This document shows, piece after piece, positions 45,615-56,489 of a DNA stretch of 64,000 nt. The translations under genes and the position numbers were made by a program. A model generated the notes under the pieces. The model made no database searches. It was given only the letters and a program-made list of their open reading frames with translations, and was not told where the DNA came from. Numbering within the stretch: the first letter of the stretch is position 1; each line of letters begins with the position of its first letter. This stretch comes from Neopestalotiopsis rosae (Eukaryota; Ascomycota; Sordariomycetes; Amphisphaeriales; Sporocadaceae), in assembly GCA_023078685.1 (NCBI GenBank), contig JALGAS010000001.1, forward strand, positions 3,162,001 through 3,226,000. Direction: 5' to 3'.

Positions 45615-47796
45615 ATGGGCAAATCGAAATGTACGCTCATTTCCGCAGCTCTCAAAAACCCACACCTACTCTGGCAATACGAGAGCTTTTGCTGACCTGG
45701 ATTCCTAATCTATAGGGCGATGGGGCGTCATCTTTGACGCAGGCTCCTCAGGCACGCGACTGCACATTTACCGGTGGAAAGACCCCGCGAGAGCAATTCA
45801 CGATGCAGATGACGAGGACCTGATCAAACTGCCAAAGGTCAAGACGGACAAGAAATGGACCGAGAAGATCAAGCCCGGCATCTCCACGTTTGGCGAACAC
45901 CCAGAAGATGTTGGCGATTACATGAAGGCTCTGGTTGAAAAGGCCGTGGCGACTATTCCCGAGGAAAAACATGCCGACACCCCCATCTTCCTCATGGCCA
46001 CGGCGGGTATGCGTCTCTTGCCGCCACTCCAACAAAGAGCCGTCTTGTCCGAGGTCTGCACGTATTTCCGCCAAAATACACAATTCTCTCTACCCGACTG
46101 CGACAGGCATATCCAGGTCATCCCGGGTGAAACGGAAGGCTTATACGGCTGGATAGCTGCCAACTACTTGCTGGGTGGGTTCGACAATCCCAAGGGACAC
46201 GACCATGGCAACGGCCACCACACCTACGGCTTCCTCGATATGGGTGGCGCATCGGCCCAGATTGCATTTGCACCCAACAGTACAGAAGCCGAAAAACACG
46301 CGAATGACCTGAAACTTCTCAGATTACGGACGATGAACGGCGCCTCCGAGGAGTACAAGGTCTTTACTACCACCTGGCTGGGATTCGGTGTGAACCGGGC
46401 TCGACAGCGATATGTTGAGAAACTAGTCGAAACATATCTGATCGAGGATGAGCACGAAGTACCAGACCCCTGTATGCCCAGAGGCCTGCGGACGACCGAG
46501 AGTGGCGAGCAAATCAAGGGTGTGTCCAAGAAGCTCGAGCTTGTAGGCACAGGCGACTTTCAGGGCTGCTTGAAGATGACGAGGCCACTGCTTGGAAAGG
46601 ATGTACCTTGCGAGGATGAGCCGTGTCTGCTTAATGGACAGCACGTTCCAGGAATTGACTTTGATGTAAATCACTTCGTAGGTGTGTCCGAATACTGGCA
46701 TACCACGCACGGAGTCTTTGCAGACAAGGGCGAGAAAGTTTACGACTACAATACATACCAAAAGAAGGTGGATGAGTTCTGCAGTCAAAGTTGGAGCGAG
46801 ATCGAGGCTCTAAATACCCGGAAGAAGAAGAAGGATCACTCAAAAGAAGCGCAGGAGGCCTGCTTCAAGGCTTCATGGCTGATCAATGTACTCCACGACG
46901 GAATCGGCGTACCACGCGTTGGTATTGAGGAAACGCCCAACCCCGACATCAACGTTACGAAGAATATTGGAGAGGCAGCACAGGAGAAGGGTTTCCTTGA
47001 AGCATTCCAAGCGGTAGACAAGATTGACGACATTGAGGTGAGCTGGACGCTGGGACCAATGGTGCTCTACGCAGCTGGCCAGGTGCCGCCCTCGGATGGG
47101 ACCGATAAGCATCCCGTTGGATTCGGCAGCAACGTCAAGGGCATTCCGAAGGACTTTCAGTATGCTGGATCGAACTGGACGGCGCTTCCCTTGCAAAGTG
47201 GTGGAGACGAAGACTGGGATGATCTCGCCGATGAGTTGGTCGACCACGTTAAAGCCAAATCTGGCTCCGGATTCCTGTTCTTCATACTGATCGCCCTTTT
47301 CATTGGTTATCTCTTCCGTCGCAAGGATCGCAGAATGCGCGTCTACGGCAAAGTTAACTCCTTGTTACGACGTCACCAAAGACGCGGACCTGGAAGCCCG
47401 CGCAGCAAGCCGAACCGTGGTCTGGCCGCATTTACAAACAAGATCTTTGGCAGAAACTCGCATACCTACGAGCGTGTTTTGGAGGACGGTGACGCAGCCC
47501 AGTTCGAGTTGGGTGATGTCGATTCCGACGAGGGAGAGAACTCGGACGGCAGCGGTGCCACTCGCCAGGGACGGACGTCTGGCTTGGCCACGCCCAAGCT
47601 CAATGTTATGGGCTCATTTGACGATTTGACCAAGTCGGCACACCCTGGAAGCGCTCTGGATCGGACCGGACTGGTCGTGCGAACCGAGAGTCGCGAAAGG
47701 CTCACTCCGCAATTGTTACATGCTGGCAGACGGAGTCGAGCGGGCAGTCCTACGAGGATAAAGAGCCCCTTGATGGGCCCGCTCAATGAAGACTAA
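45615..47796 (+). CDS. YND1: Golgi apyrase, GDA1/CD39 nucleoside phosphatase family (YND1 type)
   Basis: Hydrolyses nucleoside di- and triphosphates in the Golgi lumen, supporting nucleotide-sugar import and glycosylation. Exon 1 (45615-45630) encodes MGKSK and joins across an 85-bp intron to exon 2 at 45716, reading WRWGVIFDAGSSGTRLHIYR (apyrase conserved region 1). ATAGMR is region 2, GETEGLYGWIAANYL region 3 with the catalytic Glu, and FLDMGGASAQIAF region 4. The protein has 698 residues. A single membrane segment near residues 522-540 (GFLFFILIALFIGYLF) is followed by a basic stretch and an acidic, Ser-rich cytosolic tail of about 155 residues. The C-terminal anchor and lack of an N-terminal one fit Ynd1 rather than Gda1. 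Confidence 0.92.
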
Positions 47797-48819
47797 ATGC
47801 CCACTTCACATTCAACATTTATATTTTGCATTTCACTATTACCCCTGTTCAAACATACATTGGTGTCGAGATTGGAGCGTTTGAATTGCATGTCCCAAAA
47901 AGGGCACACTGGATCGGAGTTATAAGGGGCTTACCTGACGACACACGACTTGTGTGTGTGTTTGTCCATTGCATTGGGATTTTCCGGCGTCTTCTGGTGC
48001 TACGAGACTTGGATGATAATATCCAAGCATTATTAAAGACCATGATGTTGATAATTACGGCGGATTACGAACTGTCGCCGACAAAGCGAACGGTTGACGA
48101 TTAGTTTATCACGAAGACGACAGCCAACGAGGCTCAAGAATTACAAAACTTTTTCAAACAACTTTGAATGCAACTGCAGCTGAATTGACACGGAAAACAT
48201 GTGAATGCTATTGACAGAACCCCATCATGTCAGATGGACCAACGTTCAAAAGCATCGAGTATTTGACTGGGAACTAATTCCAACCACATAAAAATGTCAA
48301 TCAGACTATCGATCCATGGGACTGGCAGCACTCTCGCAAAATTTTACGTCATCGATCACTATGATCATCAGGGTAATCATTTTTGTATGTAGGTATGTAT
48401 ACACATTGGATTTTATTTTAAAGTTGACATGCCGTCTTGTGCTTGAGCATGGCCTTTGCCTAGCTGGTAGATGTATCGCTGCAGATCAAGAACCCTGATG
48501 GCTACCCGTTTGGCCACCCACTGCACACTCGCCCGTTTCCGTCGGCAACCTTGATGGGCAGCACATGTGCTACATGTGCATATCATTTTTACATTTATAG
48601 GAAGCTCCAATGGCACTGTCTCATGTGTAGTATATTTGATATCCGGGATTTGGGGGAATGAGAACATTTCAAGAAACTGTCCCTTCCGAGCCACGAACAA
48701 CTGCAACCAGCAATTCCAGTCATTGAATATACCCACGAAACGCTGGCGGAGACGATTTGACTATAAGCTCAGCTGCGCGACGGTCACCAAACCCGAGGAA
48801 AATCCCGGAGCATACAACC
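47797..48819. other. Intergenic region between apyrase and 2EXR genes
   Basis: 1.0 kb without a supported gene. It contains the apyrase 3' end and the promoter of the next gene. A frame open upstream of the 2EXR start is read-through of the leader and has no recognised content. Confidence 0.5.
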
Positions 48820-49206
48820 ATGGCAACAGGAACAGCGCAATCGTTCCACCTCTTTTCACAGCTTCCCACCGAGCTGAGGCTGAGGATATACCAGTTTGCT
48901 CTCACCCCAAGGACGGTCGCCGTTCGCCTCAAACTGGACCTCGGCGCGTGGAACTGGAGCGTGGGCAAGGACTGGTGGACGTGCTACGCCGTCGTCGCGG
49001 ATGCGGAGCGCCCGAGTGCGCCGCTGCCCCCCGTGCTCGGCGCTCGCTACGAGGCCTGGGCAGAGCTCGAGGGGCTCTATGGCGGGCTTGAGATTGACCA
49101 GGATATTCTTAAGACCTTGTTGGTACCGAGACGGCAACGCAATAGAGAAGAAGAAACCAACAACGATGACGAAATCGAGGACGAGAAAGAAGAAGAGGCA
49201 GAGGAG

Positions 49207-49237
<31 letters not shown>

Positions 49238-50238
49238 ACGACAGCGAGCCTTTGACGGAAAGACTAGTCGAAAACCTGCTCTCACACCGAGGCAAGCACC
49301 GCAGGCCGCGCTTCAACGCTGACCACGATATCCTCGAGTGGCGGGAGCCTCGCCGCTGGGTGTGCTGCGGCGACCAGCAGCTGCGCACGCTGGTGCACCC
49401 GCTGTTCCTGGCCGCGACGCTGTCGGTGCGCCGCGTCAGCATCGAGTACGTGTCGTGCATGGCCGACCTGCTCGAGGTCATGGCCCTGGCCGTGCTGGAT
49501 TCTTCTTCTGGTAGCCGCCTCGATACTTTGGACATTAGCGTCAAGAACCCAGGCGACTGCCGCGTCCTGCGGTTTCGACTCTGCCGGCTGCCTCAGGTGA
49601 CCCGGCTCGATGGCAAGAGGGAACTCCCCGGCCGGGTCATGGACCCCGTCGAGGACCGCCCCCAGGACATTGACGAGCTGGTCCGGCGCCACGGACTCGT
49701 CTGGTTCCCCTGGGCCCGCGACAGCGAGTCAGATCGCAACAACAGCGTACTACCGCGCCAAGGCGGCGACGATGCTTCTGCCGCCTGCGAGACACGGTTC
49801 CGCAGCATCATGGACAAGATTGCACGCAACACGGCCTTCGCGCCACCAGGAGGAGGGACCCAAGCCGCTGCACCGACCGACTCATCCCTGCACCCGTTCC
49901 TACCGCCTTCGCAGAACCTCGCGAGGGCGCAGAACGCGGCTATATTGCAGGTCCTGGCCGAGACGGACCCAACGACGGGACCCGGGGCGAGCGGCACCTG
50001 GGCGCGCATCCAAGCTCTGCAGGAAAACCCAGCGCAGGTAAAGGTCCAGTATCCCCATCACAACGCGCCCGGCGACGAGCCCCTGAGCTTCGGCGCCGAG
50101 GGAGACGTGCGCATCGACGTGCTCTTGTGGTGTCACATGCTCAAGCTGCACGGCGCGGGCTATCCGGCGAACCTGCCTTTCAACATTGTCGGCGTGCCGT
50201 GTCACGGCTTTTGTAATGAGGCGGTTGGCATGTGCTGA
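48820..50238 (+). CDS. 2EXR-domain hypothetical protein
   Basis: Single-exon gene of 472 residues, starting MATGTAQSFHLFSQLPTELR. The F-x-LFSQLPTELRLRIYQFAL core at residues 8-27 is typical of the 2EXR family, abundant in Pezizomycotina and of unknown biochemical role. An acidic and Gly-rich low-complexity segment lies at about residues 105-142: a Glu/Asn/Asp run, six Gly, then six Asp, encoded by GGC and GAC triplet repeats. The second half carries LVWFPWARDSESD and a C-terminal MLKLHGAGYPANLPF. The coding sequence is markedly GC-rich, especially at third positions. The function of this protein is unknown. Confidence 0.8.
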
Positions 50239-50753
50239 GGGGGAAAAAAAAACAAAAAAAAAAAGGAGGCTTGGAAGACTGCACATGAAGGACATGATCT
50301 TTCAGCGCATTTCATTTTGCCTTGTATCTTGAAAGCCTAAGATCCATGCTGTATTGTGATACGCATATCGATATGGAAGCTCGTGATTGATAGAAGCGCA
50401 TTCCTAGTGCTTTTAAAGTGTCCTTCGTAATCTTATAAAAATGGTCACTGCATTCAGCTGCCTCAGACCAGTTGTAAGTCGGAGCCATGGCTCGTCGATC
50501 GGAGTTGTCCCGTGAGTGTCATGCGGCGGCATGCATCTGCCACATCTTTCAATCTGTTGGCGATAAAGTACGATTTGCATGGTGCGTATCGTTTCCCATA
50601 ATGTTTCTTTTCCCAAAGCGCTGCCTCTGAACTGGTATCTCTCGCAACCACCCCTAGCGAGGAACAGAGAACTCTGGCGCCTTTCTTCTACCGCCCTGAC
50701 CTAGTCCTGAAGATAATCAAGAAATAAGAAATGAATTAAGTCACCCCCAACTA
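50239..50753. other. Convergent intergenic region
   Basis: 515 bp between the ends of two converging genes. An A-rich run lies just 3' of the 2EXR stop at 50,246-50,263. Nothing else is seen. Confidence 0.5.
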
Positions 50754-51404
50754 TTAATCCTGTTCCCTCTCCAAGAAGCTGGGATCTGATCTGACCCTGC
50801 TCTCAAACTTTTTCCACCACTCTTCAAACGCACGCAGCGGCACAACCTCGGTGCCGCCAGCCTGTCCACTGAAGCTGGCCAAAAAGTTGAAGGCATTCTT
50901 GATGATGCGCTGAGCTAGGACCTGCGTCGAAGGCTGCTGGCCGCCGGTACCACCGGCCTTGACCAGCTCGCCGCCGCCTCCACTGCCCGCCGCCCCCCTG
51001 GCGGCCTGCTGCTCCTCGATCCTCTGGGCCACGCTGCCGGCGTCCTCGACGCTGACGCCAATGACGACGCCCTCGCGCCCGCCGCCGAGCTTGAAGACGG
51101 CGCTCTCCTTGCCCGGGCCGACGCCGCCGAGGAAGCGCGTGGCCGGCGGGGCGGTCCCCGCGGCCAGGGCCTCGGGGTTGGTGATGAGGTAGATGGCGGC
51201 GGCCGTGTCCGGGGGCAGCTGCGCCTCCACGCCCGGCAGCAGAAAGACGGAGAGGTGGCTAAAGGGCTTGGGGTTGGCCGGCGTCGTCGAGGGGATCACG
51301 TAGAGAAAGGAGCCCGGCCCGGGGACGGACGAGGGCGCCGTGGTCAGCGGGTGGCCGGCCGGTAACAGACCGAAGAGCGGTTGTTGTTGCTGTTGGTCTG
51401 CCAT
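50754..51404 (-). CDS. Hikeshi/OPI10 family protein
   Basis: Single-exon gene of 216 residues, MADQQQQQPLFGLLPAGHPL. Hikeshi proteins carry Hsp70 into the nucleus during heat stress by binding FG nucleoporins; the yeast member is OPI10. Family features seen are LFGLLPAGHPL at the N terminus, FSHLSVFLLPGVE with the conserved hydrophobic strand, TRFLGGVGPGKESAVFKL, and a C-terminal helical part (IIKNAFNFLASFSGQ, then EEWWKKFESRVRSDPSFLE). The Gly/Ala-rich insert around residues 135-155 is longer than I expect for the yeast and human proteins. The coding sequence is GC-rich. Confidence 0.88.
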   Translation of the reverse strand: MADQQQQQPLFGLLPAGHPLTTAPSSVPGPGSFLYVIPSTTPANPKPFSHLSVFLLPGVEAQLPPDTAAAIYLITNPEALAAGTAPPATRFLGGVGPGKESAVFKLGGGREGVVIGVSVEDAGSVAQRIEEQQAARGAAGSGGGGELVKAGGTGGQQPSTQVLAQRIIKNAFNFLASFSGQAGGTEVVPLRAFEEWWKKFESRVRSDPSFLEREQD

Positions 51405-51434
51405 TTTATGTATGCGTGTGTATGTGTATAATAT

Positions 51435-51450
51435 GTATATATATATAAAA
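51435..51450. promoter_or_regulatory. TA-repeat, possible TATA element for the Hikeshi gene
   Basis: A run of GTATATATATATAAAA 30-45 bp upstream of the Hikeshi start codon. If it is a TATA box, the leader would be very short; it may be only a microsatellite. Confidence 0.35.
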
Positions 51451-52116
51451 TTCAGGAAATGTTTTATTGTACTTGAAGAATTAAATCAGACAGAATTGCG
51501 CTGAATGAGAATGCTGAGCCGGATGTGTTTAAAGCTTCAAGTTGAAGTTCATGTTCCGATGGCCGAGCTAGGTGAGGGTGATCCGACCTCATATAATGGA
51601 AGTGAGTGGTCTGTCTCTGCTAGGTAGCGATGTCGCGAGCTGTAGCTCGAAACTTCGACGTAACCAAGAGATTGGCGTCACCTACCTAGCTGTACTCACT
51701 CACTAAGCTGGTACTATTTGGGACCCTGCAGCCTGGACCGCCCAAGCAGAGTGAGAGAAAAAAGCGACGCCCCCCACCATTCAATTCATCCACTGCCATC
51801 CACCACCCCGCCAATTCGAGCCAAGCAAGGGAGGAAGGAAGAGGCCTTGAGCAGGGCGGACCAGCTGCCAGATCCATCGAGTCCTACCTGCATTGCACTG
51901 CACTGCATTGCATCTTTTCAGCCTTTTGCAGATCCGAGATCGAGAAACATTGACCAGAACCATCGTCTTGTACAAATACTGCATACACATGTATCTTGGT
52001 CGGTGATTCTAGCCCATTTCATTTTCTTTGCATAAGCAGTGATTCATACGAGCTGGACGGAGCCCATGATATTTGCCGGGCGAGTTTGGTCACGTCCTCG
52101 TCTTCTTGGAAACCAG

Positions 52117-52124
52117 TATAAAAA
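52117..52124 (+). promoter_or_regulatory. TATAAAAA, possible TATA box of the Nudix gene
   Basis: TATAAAAA about 255 bp upstream of the favoured start ATG 52378. If transcription starts just downstream of it, the ATGs at 52039 and 52066 would be excluded from the main mRNA. Confidence 0.4.
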
Positions 52125-52377
52125 CGCAACACCAACAACCCGATTGCTTGGCTCCTTGATCAGAGCTTATTGTACTGCTTTTACTACACGTTTGCCATAC
52201 TCGACTTTGACTGGGCACGTCAGACGGCATACAACATCAGCATCTAGCATCAATCTGCATGCCCGCCTGCATTCCATAAATATTAAGCGTTTTTCCCTTT
52301 TAGGAATATCTTCAGCCAAGAGCGGTGCCTCTCTGCACAAGAACGACCAACATCCATTTGCACACATAATTAGCAAT

Positions 52378-53454
52378 ATGGCACCTTTGAGCAATCTCGA
52401 TCTCGCCAAGAAGTTGGATAAGTAAGTCACACTGAGATTTACAGCCTCCCGTCCTTTTGAAACCGGATATTAAACATGTCTGGCCAGTTTCCCATATGAC
52501 GATGAGGGTATCCTGAAGGCGTTCCCAGAACCTCTCTATACCTTGATCCACCGCCTCTCTACAGGCAAGGATGTCACGCTTGGGTATATGCACCCACCCG
52601 TGGTGAAGTCGCTCCTCTCCATCCCCGAGTCCATCCGGGGGCCCGTGGACGTGGACCCCGAGACACGCACCATCCGGGCGTTTGATCTACCCACCGAGGC
52701 CGAGCGCACCAAGGTCGTCGGTGATGTGATGCAGTACTGGCGGACCCAAGGCACCTGGGAGATTATCAAAAAGTGGCGCAACGAGCCATGGCCCGTCTAC
52801 GGCACTGACAAGGGGGACCTGCTCTACAGTGTCGAGAGGGCGGGCGCCGGCCTGCTCGGCGTGATGCGGTACGGCGTCCACATGACGGCGTACGTCAAGG
52901 ACGAAGGGGCCAAGCACGGCATCAGGGTTTGGGTCCCCAGGCGCGCCAGTAACAAGAGCAACTACCCGAGCATGTTGGACAATACCGTCGCCGGCGGCTT
53001 GATGACGGCCGAGGATCCCAACGAGTGCATCATTCGTGAGGCCGATGAGGAGGCCGACCTGCCAGAGCCCCTGATGCGTGAAAGGTGCCAGCTCGCTGGT
53101 ACAGTCGTTTATGTCTACGTAACGGATGAAAGGGCCGGTGGCGAAAAGGATCTCATTTATCCCGAGACTCAATGGGTTTATGATATTGAGCTACCTGCTG
53201 ATGTCAAGCCGACGCCCAAGGACGGCGAGGTTCAGGAGTTTTATCTTTGGACGGTGGACGAGATACAGGAGGCCATGGCCCGGGGAGAGTTCAAGCCGAA
53301 CTGCGCCGTAGTGCTCCTGGATTTCTTTATGCGCAGAGGGATTCTGACCCGGGAGAACGAGCCAGACTATGACGAGATTCTCCGGAGGATGCACAGAAAG
53401 ACGCCTTTCCCTGGTCCGCACAACACGGAGGCTCCGTCCATGTTGCCCCAATAA
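52378..53454 (+). CDS. Nudix hydrolase, Tnr3 N-terminal-like (DUF4743 plus Nudix)
   Basis: Predicted to hydrolyse oxidised thiamine diphosphate-type substrates, as in yeast YJR142W and the N-terminal half of S. pombe Tnr3. Exon 1 (52378-52421, MAPLSNLDLAKKLDK) joins exon 2 at 52488 (NFPYDDEGILKAFPEPLYTL); the product is 336 residues. The DUF4743 part covers roughly residues 10-130. The Nudix box is GGLMTAEDPNECIIREADEE followed by ADL: the REXXEE core is intact, but the Gly two residues after EE is Asp. No thiamine pyrophosphokinase domain follows, so this is the stand-alone form. The frame is open upstream to 52039, where a 113-residue basic, Ser/Thr-rich extension could be read. Confidence 0.9.
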
Positions 53455-53696
53455 CCTCGCGACATGTCAAGAGGCTGGATCCAACGGGGGCTCCGCGGTC
53501 TCGTCAAAGTTAAGAACATAATATAAACACACAGAGCCTTCTGTGATTTTCCGTACGCCTGAACGCCAAGTCTAACTCCCTTCTCCCTATCGCGGTCGTA
53601 GTTTCCTTCGTTTAATGTATCCGTAGTTTTTGCACGTGATGATTCTCTCTTTGCATGCCGAGGCGAACCAACTCCAACTCTCTACGTCTCGAATAT

Positions 53697-54220
53697 CTAT
53701 TTCTTGACCAGCAGGTAGGTGTTGTCGACTCTCAGCGGGAGAAGCTTCTTGGAGGGTCCCTCGAGCATCATGAGCAGACCGCCAAATGAAATATATGCCT
53801 TGCTATAATTTTGAAAGTCGAGTCAGCAGCTATTCCAATGCGTGGAAAATGTCCATGCCCAAGATTTTTTAACACTCACATGCTCTGTCCATCAGCACCG
53901 TCCTCGAACTTGTAAATCTTGCCGTGGCAGACGTAATCGTAATTGTCGGCCAGGCTGGCCGTCTCGGCGCCTGCCTTGACGTCGCGCCAGCCGCGCTCCT
54001 CCTCGCCGGCCTTGCCGTCGAGGCTCAGGGTGGTGGCGAGGACGACGCTCAGGGGATCGCCCACGCGGCAGGGGAAGAGCTCAATGTTGATGTCGAGCGT
54101 CATTTGCGTGGCATTGTCGTTGGACGTGGCCGTGATGCGCGCCACGCGGTCGTACTTTGCCTGGTCGTAGTTTGTCACCACGAAGCTTTCCTCAAAGAGC
54201 TGGGCGTCGCCGGAGGACAT
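53697..54220 (-). CDS. RPB8: RNA polymerases I, II and III shared subunit RPABC3 (RPB8)
   Basis: Common small subunit of the three nuclear RNA polymerases. Exon 1 (53880-54220) encodes MSSGDAQLFEESFVVTNYDQ then KYDRVARITATS, the RPB8 N-terminal signature, and NYDYVCHGKIYKFED. A 77-bp intron (53803-53879) follows, and exon 2 (53697-53802) ends KAYISFGGLLMLLEGPSKKL and a tail finishing YLLVKK. Length is 148 residues, as normal for the family. The middle has a loop rich in Gly/Glu (KAGEEERGWRD), a region variable between species. It is divergent from ELP4 with 545 bp between start codons. Confidence 0.96.
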
Positions 54221-54765
54221 GGTTGCGGTGTTTTTTCTTTCTGATAAAGCGATTGGTCTGGTTGCGAGAGAGATAGAAGAGGTTGTTGAATGTCGAGAAT
54301 GCTAGTGAGTATAATTTCGTGGTTTGCGACTCTGGACTGGAATGCGCCTTGGTTCAAACTTATTTTTTTTTTCTCACCCTTCCTTGCCTCCAAAGCTCAA
54401 AAGTTTGGCGCTGGTCGATAGTGTCTCTGCGGGGCTTCCCGCTGCTACCTTGAGCCGCTGGAGCAGACAGCCGCAACTGGTCCAATTGAGGTGCTGTAAG
54501 GCAAGGGTTTTTGGGGGAAGCTTCAGTGGGTGGGTTCGAGTTTCCGCCCTTGCGGAATTGGAGATTCGAAATTTCGGTGCCCCGCGATGCGCCCAGTGAC
54601 GAAATCCTACATGACTGTTTATTATGTGTGGCAGCACTTACACGCGAAACTACGATTAAGCATTTTGTGATTTGCGCGTATGACTCTTTGTGGATTTTCT
54701 ACTCTGTTCTTGCAATATTGCTACGGATTCTTGTTCGAGTAATATTAACCCGCCAATTTTGGGCC
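54221..54765. promoter_or_regulatory. Shared divergent promoter of RPB8 and ELP4
   Basis: 545 bp between outward-reading start codons. No gene fits between them. Pyrimidine-rich blocks lie at 54,360-54,395. I see no clear TATA box positioned for either gene. Confidence 0.5.
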
Positions 54766-55984
54766 ATGTCACTCCGGAAGAGAAATACCGTCATTAGTAC
54801 ATCTTCGTCGGCAGCAGCAGCACAGGCAAAGGTGGAAAATGTATCAGTCCCAGGCCTGAGGCCGTCGCCTTTAGACGGTCGCGCTACCACTTCGACAGGG
54901 ACCGCCTCGTTGGACTCGTTGCTCGCAGGCCACTCTGGACTGCCGCTGGGAACATCATTGCTCGTCGAAGAGCATGGCACGACCGACTTTGCTGGCATAC
55001 TGCTTCGCTACTATGCCGCCGAGGGTCTCGTTCAGGGCCACCAGGTGCACGTTTTGGGAATGCATGAGGGATGGAAGACGGAGCTTCCTGGAATTCTCAC
55101 TGACTCGAAATCATCATCAAAATCTGAAGCCGCGGGTGGTGACAAGATGAAGATTGCATGGCGATATGAAAGTCTTGGTTCTGTTGGGACTTCCAGAGGT
55201 GCGTCTGAATGCATGGCTGCTATATTGTCATTGCTGAACTTACTGACGGATGATAGATGCGCCACAAAAATCGACTGGAAACTCTGCTGGCTCGTCAGGC
55301 ATCTTCTGTCACTCCTTTGATCTGACAAAACGGCTGTCATCTCAGGATATCAAGGGCCAGATCAGTTTCCATCCCTCAATGAGCATGCCGGGAGCAAGGC
55401 TAGCAAAGGAGTCTGCATCTCCGTTTCAAGTATTTCTCAAAGACTTGAGCACAAGACTTGCGAGCTCTCCGCCAACATGGGTGCACCGGGTCGTGGTGCC
55501 CAATCTCCTCTCGCCGACCATGTATCCAAGCTCTCTGTGCCGGCCCGAAGAAGTCCTCCAATTCCTGCATGGTCTGCGAGCTCTTCTTCGGCAGTTTTCG
55601 GGGAAGCTGACTGCCATCGTCACCCTGCCGCTCTCGCTTTACCCGCGAGCCACCGGTCTGACTCGATGGATGGAGCTGCTGTGCGATGGCGCTCTGGAGC
55701 TGATCCCGCTTCAACTCGACAAGGTCCACGCGCCCCCTCCTGATGCCAAGTCCAAATCTGAATCAGACGAAAAGACACAAGGTCTCCTCAAAGTACACAG
55801 CCTGCCCATTCATCACGAAAAGGGAGGTGGCGGCTCCGATGGCCATACTGGCGAAGACATGGCTTTTAGTCTAAGCCGTTCGAAAGGTCTCATCATCAAG
55901 CCCTTTGTACTCCCACCCATGCTGGAAGATGAGGAAAAAGAGAAGAATCCGGCCTCGACTACCAAGACGAGCATGGAGTTTTAG
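54766..55984 (+). CDS. ELP4: Elongator complex subunit 4 (PAXNEB family)
   Basis: RecA-like subunit of the Elp456 hexameric ring of Elongator, which modifies wobble uridines in tRNA. Exon 1 (54766-55198) encodes MSLRKRNTVISTSSS, then TASLDSLLAGHSGLPLGTSL and LVEEHGTTDFAGILLRYYAA, the degenerate nucleotide-fold start typical of ELP4. A 58-bp intron leads to exon 2 at 55257 (DAPQKSTGNSAGSSGIFCHS, then FDLTKRLSSQDIKG). RVVVPNLLSPTMYP and FLHGLRALLRQFSGKLTAIV follow. The tail is GLIIKPFVLPPMLEDEEKEK. Length is 386 residues, within the family range. As in other ELP4 proteins, a proper Walker A lysine is absent. Confidence 0.94.
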
Positions 55985-56489
55985 AATTTTGGAAACTCGA
56001 ATTCGACATAACTTCTTAGGAAATGAGGTAATCGTCATTGTCTCGGCTGGCCACAAGGTCGTCTGGTGCTTTCTCGTTGCGTTATACTTGACAGTGTCAA
56101 ACGCCGAGAGCCCCACTCTGGCACTGTGCCGACCCCACGCGGCCAAATTTTTTCAATATTTACTTCCTAGCTCTGCGCCCTGAACAGCTTCTCTTCCTCT
56201 TCACTCTGTCAAGCATCACAAGTAAAAGGTACGTTGCGCTGCATGTTTTCTCGTTGTTTCTTCTTCAAACCCATCAGATGACCTGATTACACCAAATAAT
56301 AATCTGTCAATCCCCTGAAAGCGAACATGTTGACACAATTATCAATCCTAAAAACCTATGATCATCAATACATTTTTCACCTATTTTTGTCGCAGTCCCA
56401 ACTTCTGAGGAGTTTGTGGCTAACTTGGTGGGAACAGGAAACAGGAATAAGTTGACATTAGTGCTTCAAACGGCACAGAAAATCCTGCC
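55985..56489. other. Intergenic region between ELP4 and SEN34
   Basis: 505 bp, same-strand spacing. It holds the ELP4 3' end and the SEN34 promoter; nothing else is recognised. Confidence 0.5.

Larger units (their letters stand above)
51405..52377. other. Divergent promoter region of Hikeshi and Nudix genes
   Basis: 0.97 kb between outward-reading starts. It contains the TA-repeat next to the Hikeshi gene and a TATAAAAA upstream of the Nudix gene. From 52,039 a frame is open into the Nudix exon 1. Confidence 0.55.

Noticed and set aside
48460..48540. tRNA-like stretch (GCCTAGCTGGTAGA)
   Set aside because: No B-box or cloverleaf arms follow at the proper spacing.
49200..49250. GGC/GAC triplet run as an independent repeat locus
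   Set aside because: It lies in frame within the 2EXR coding sequence and is described there.
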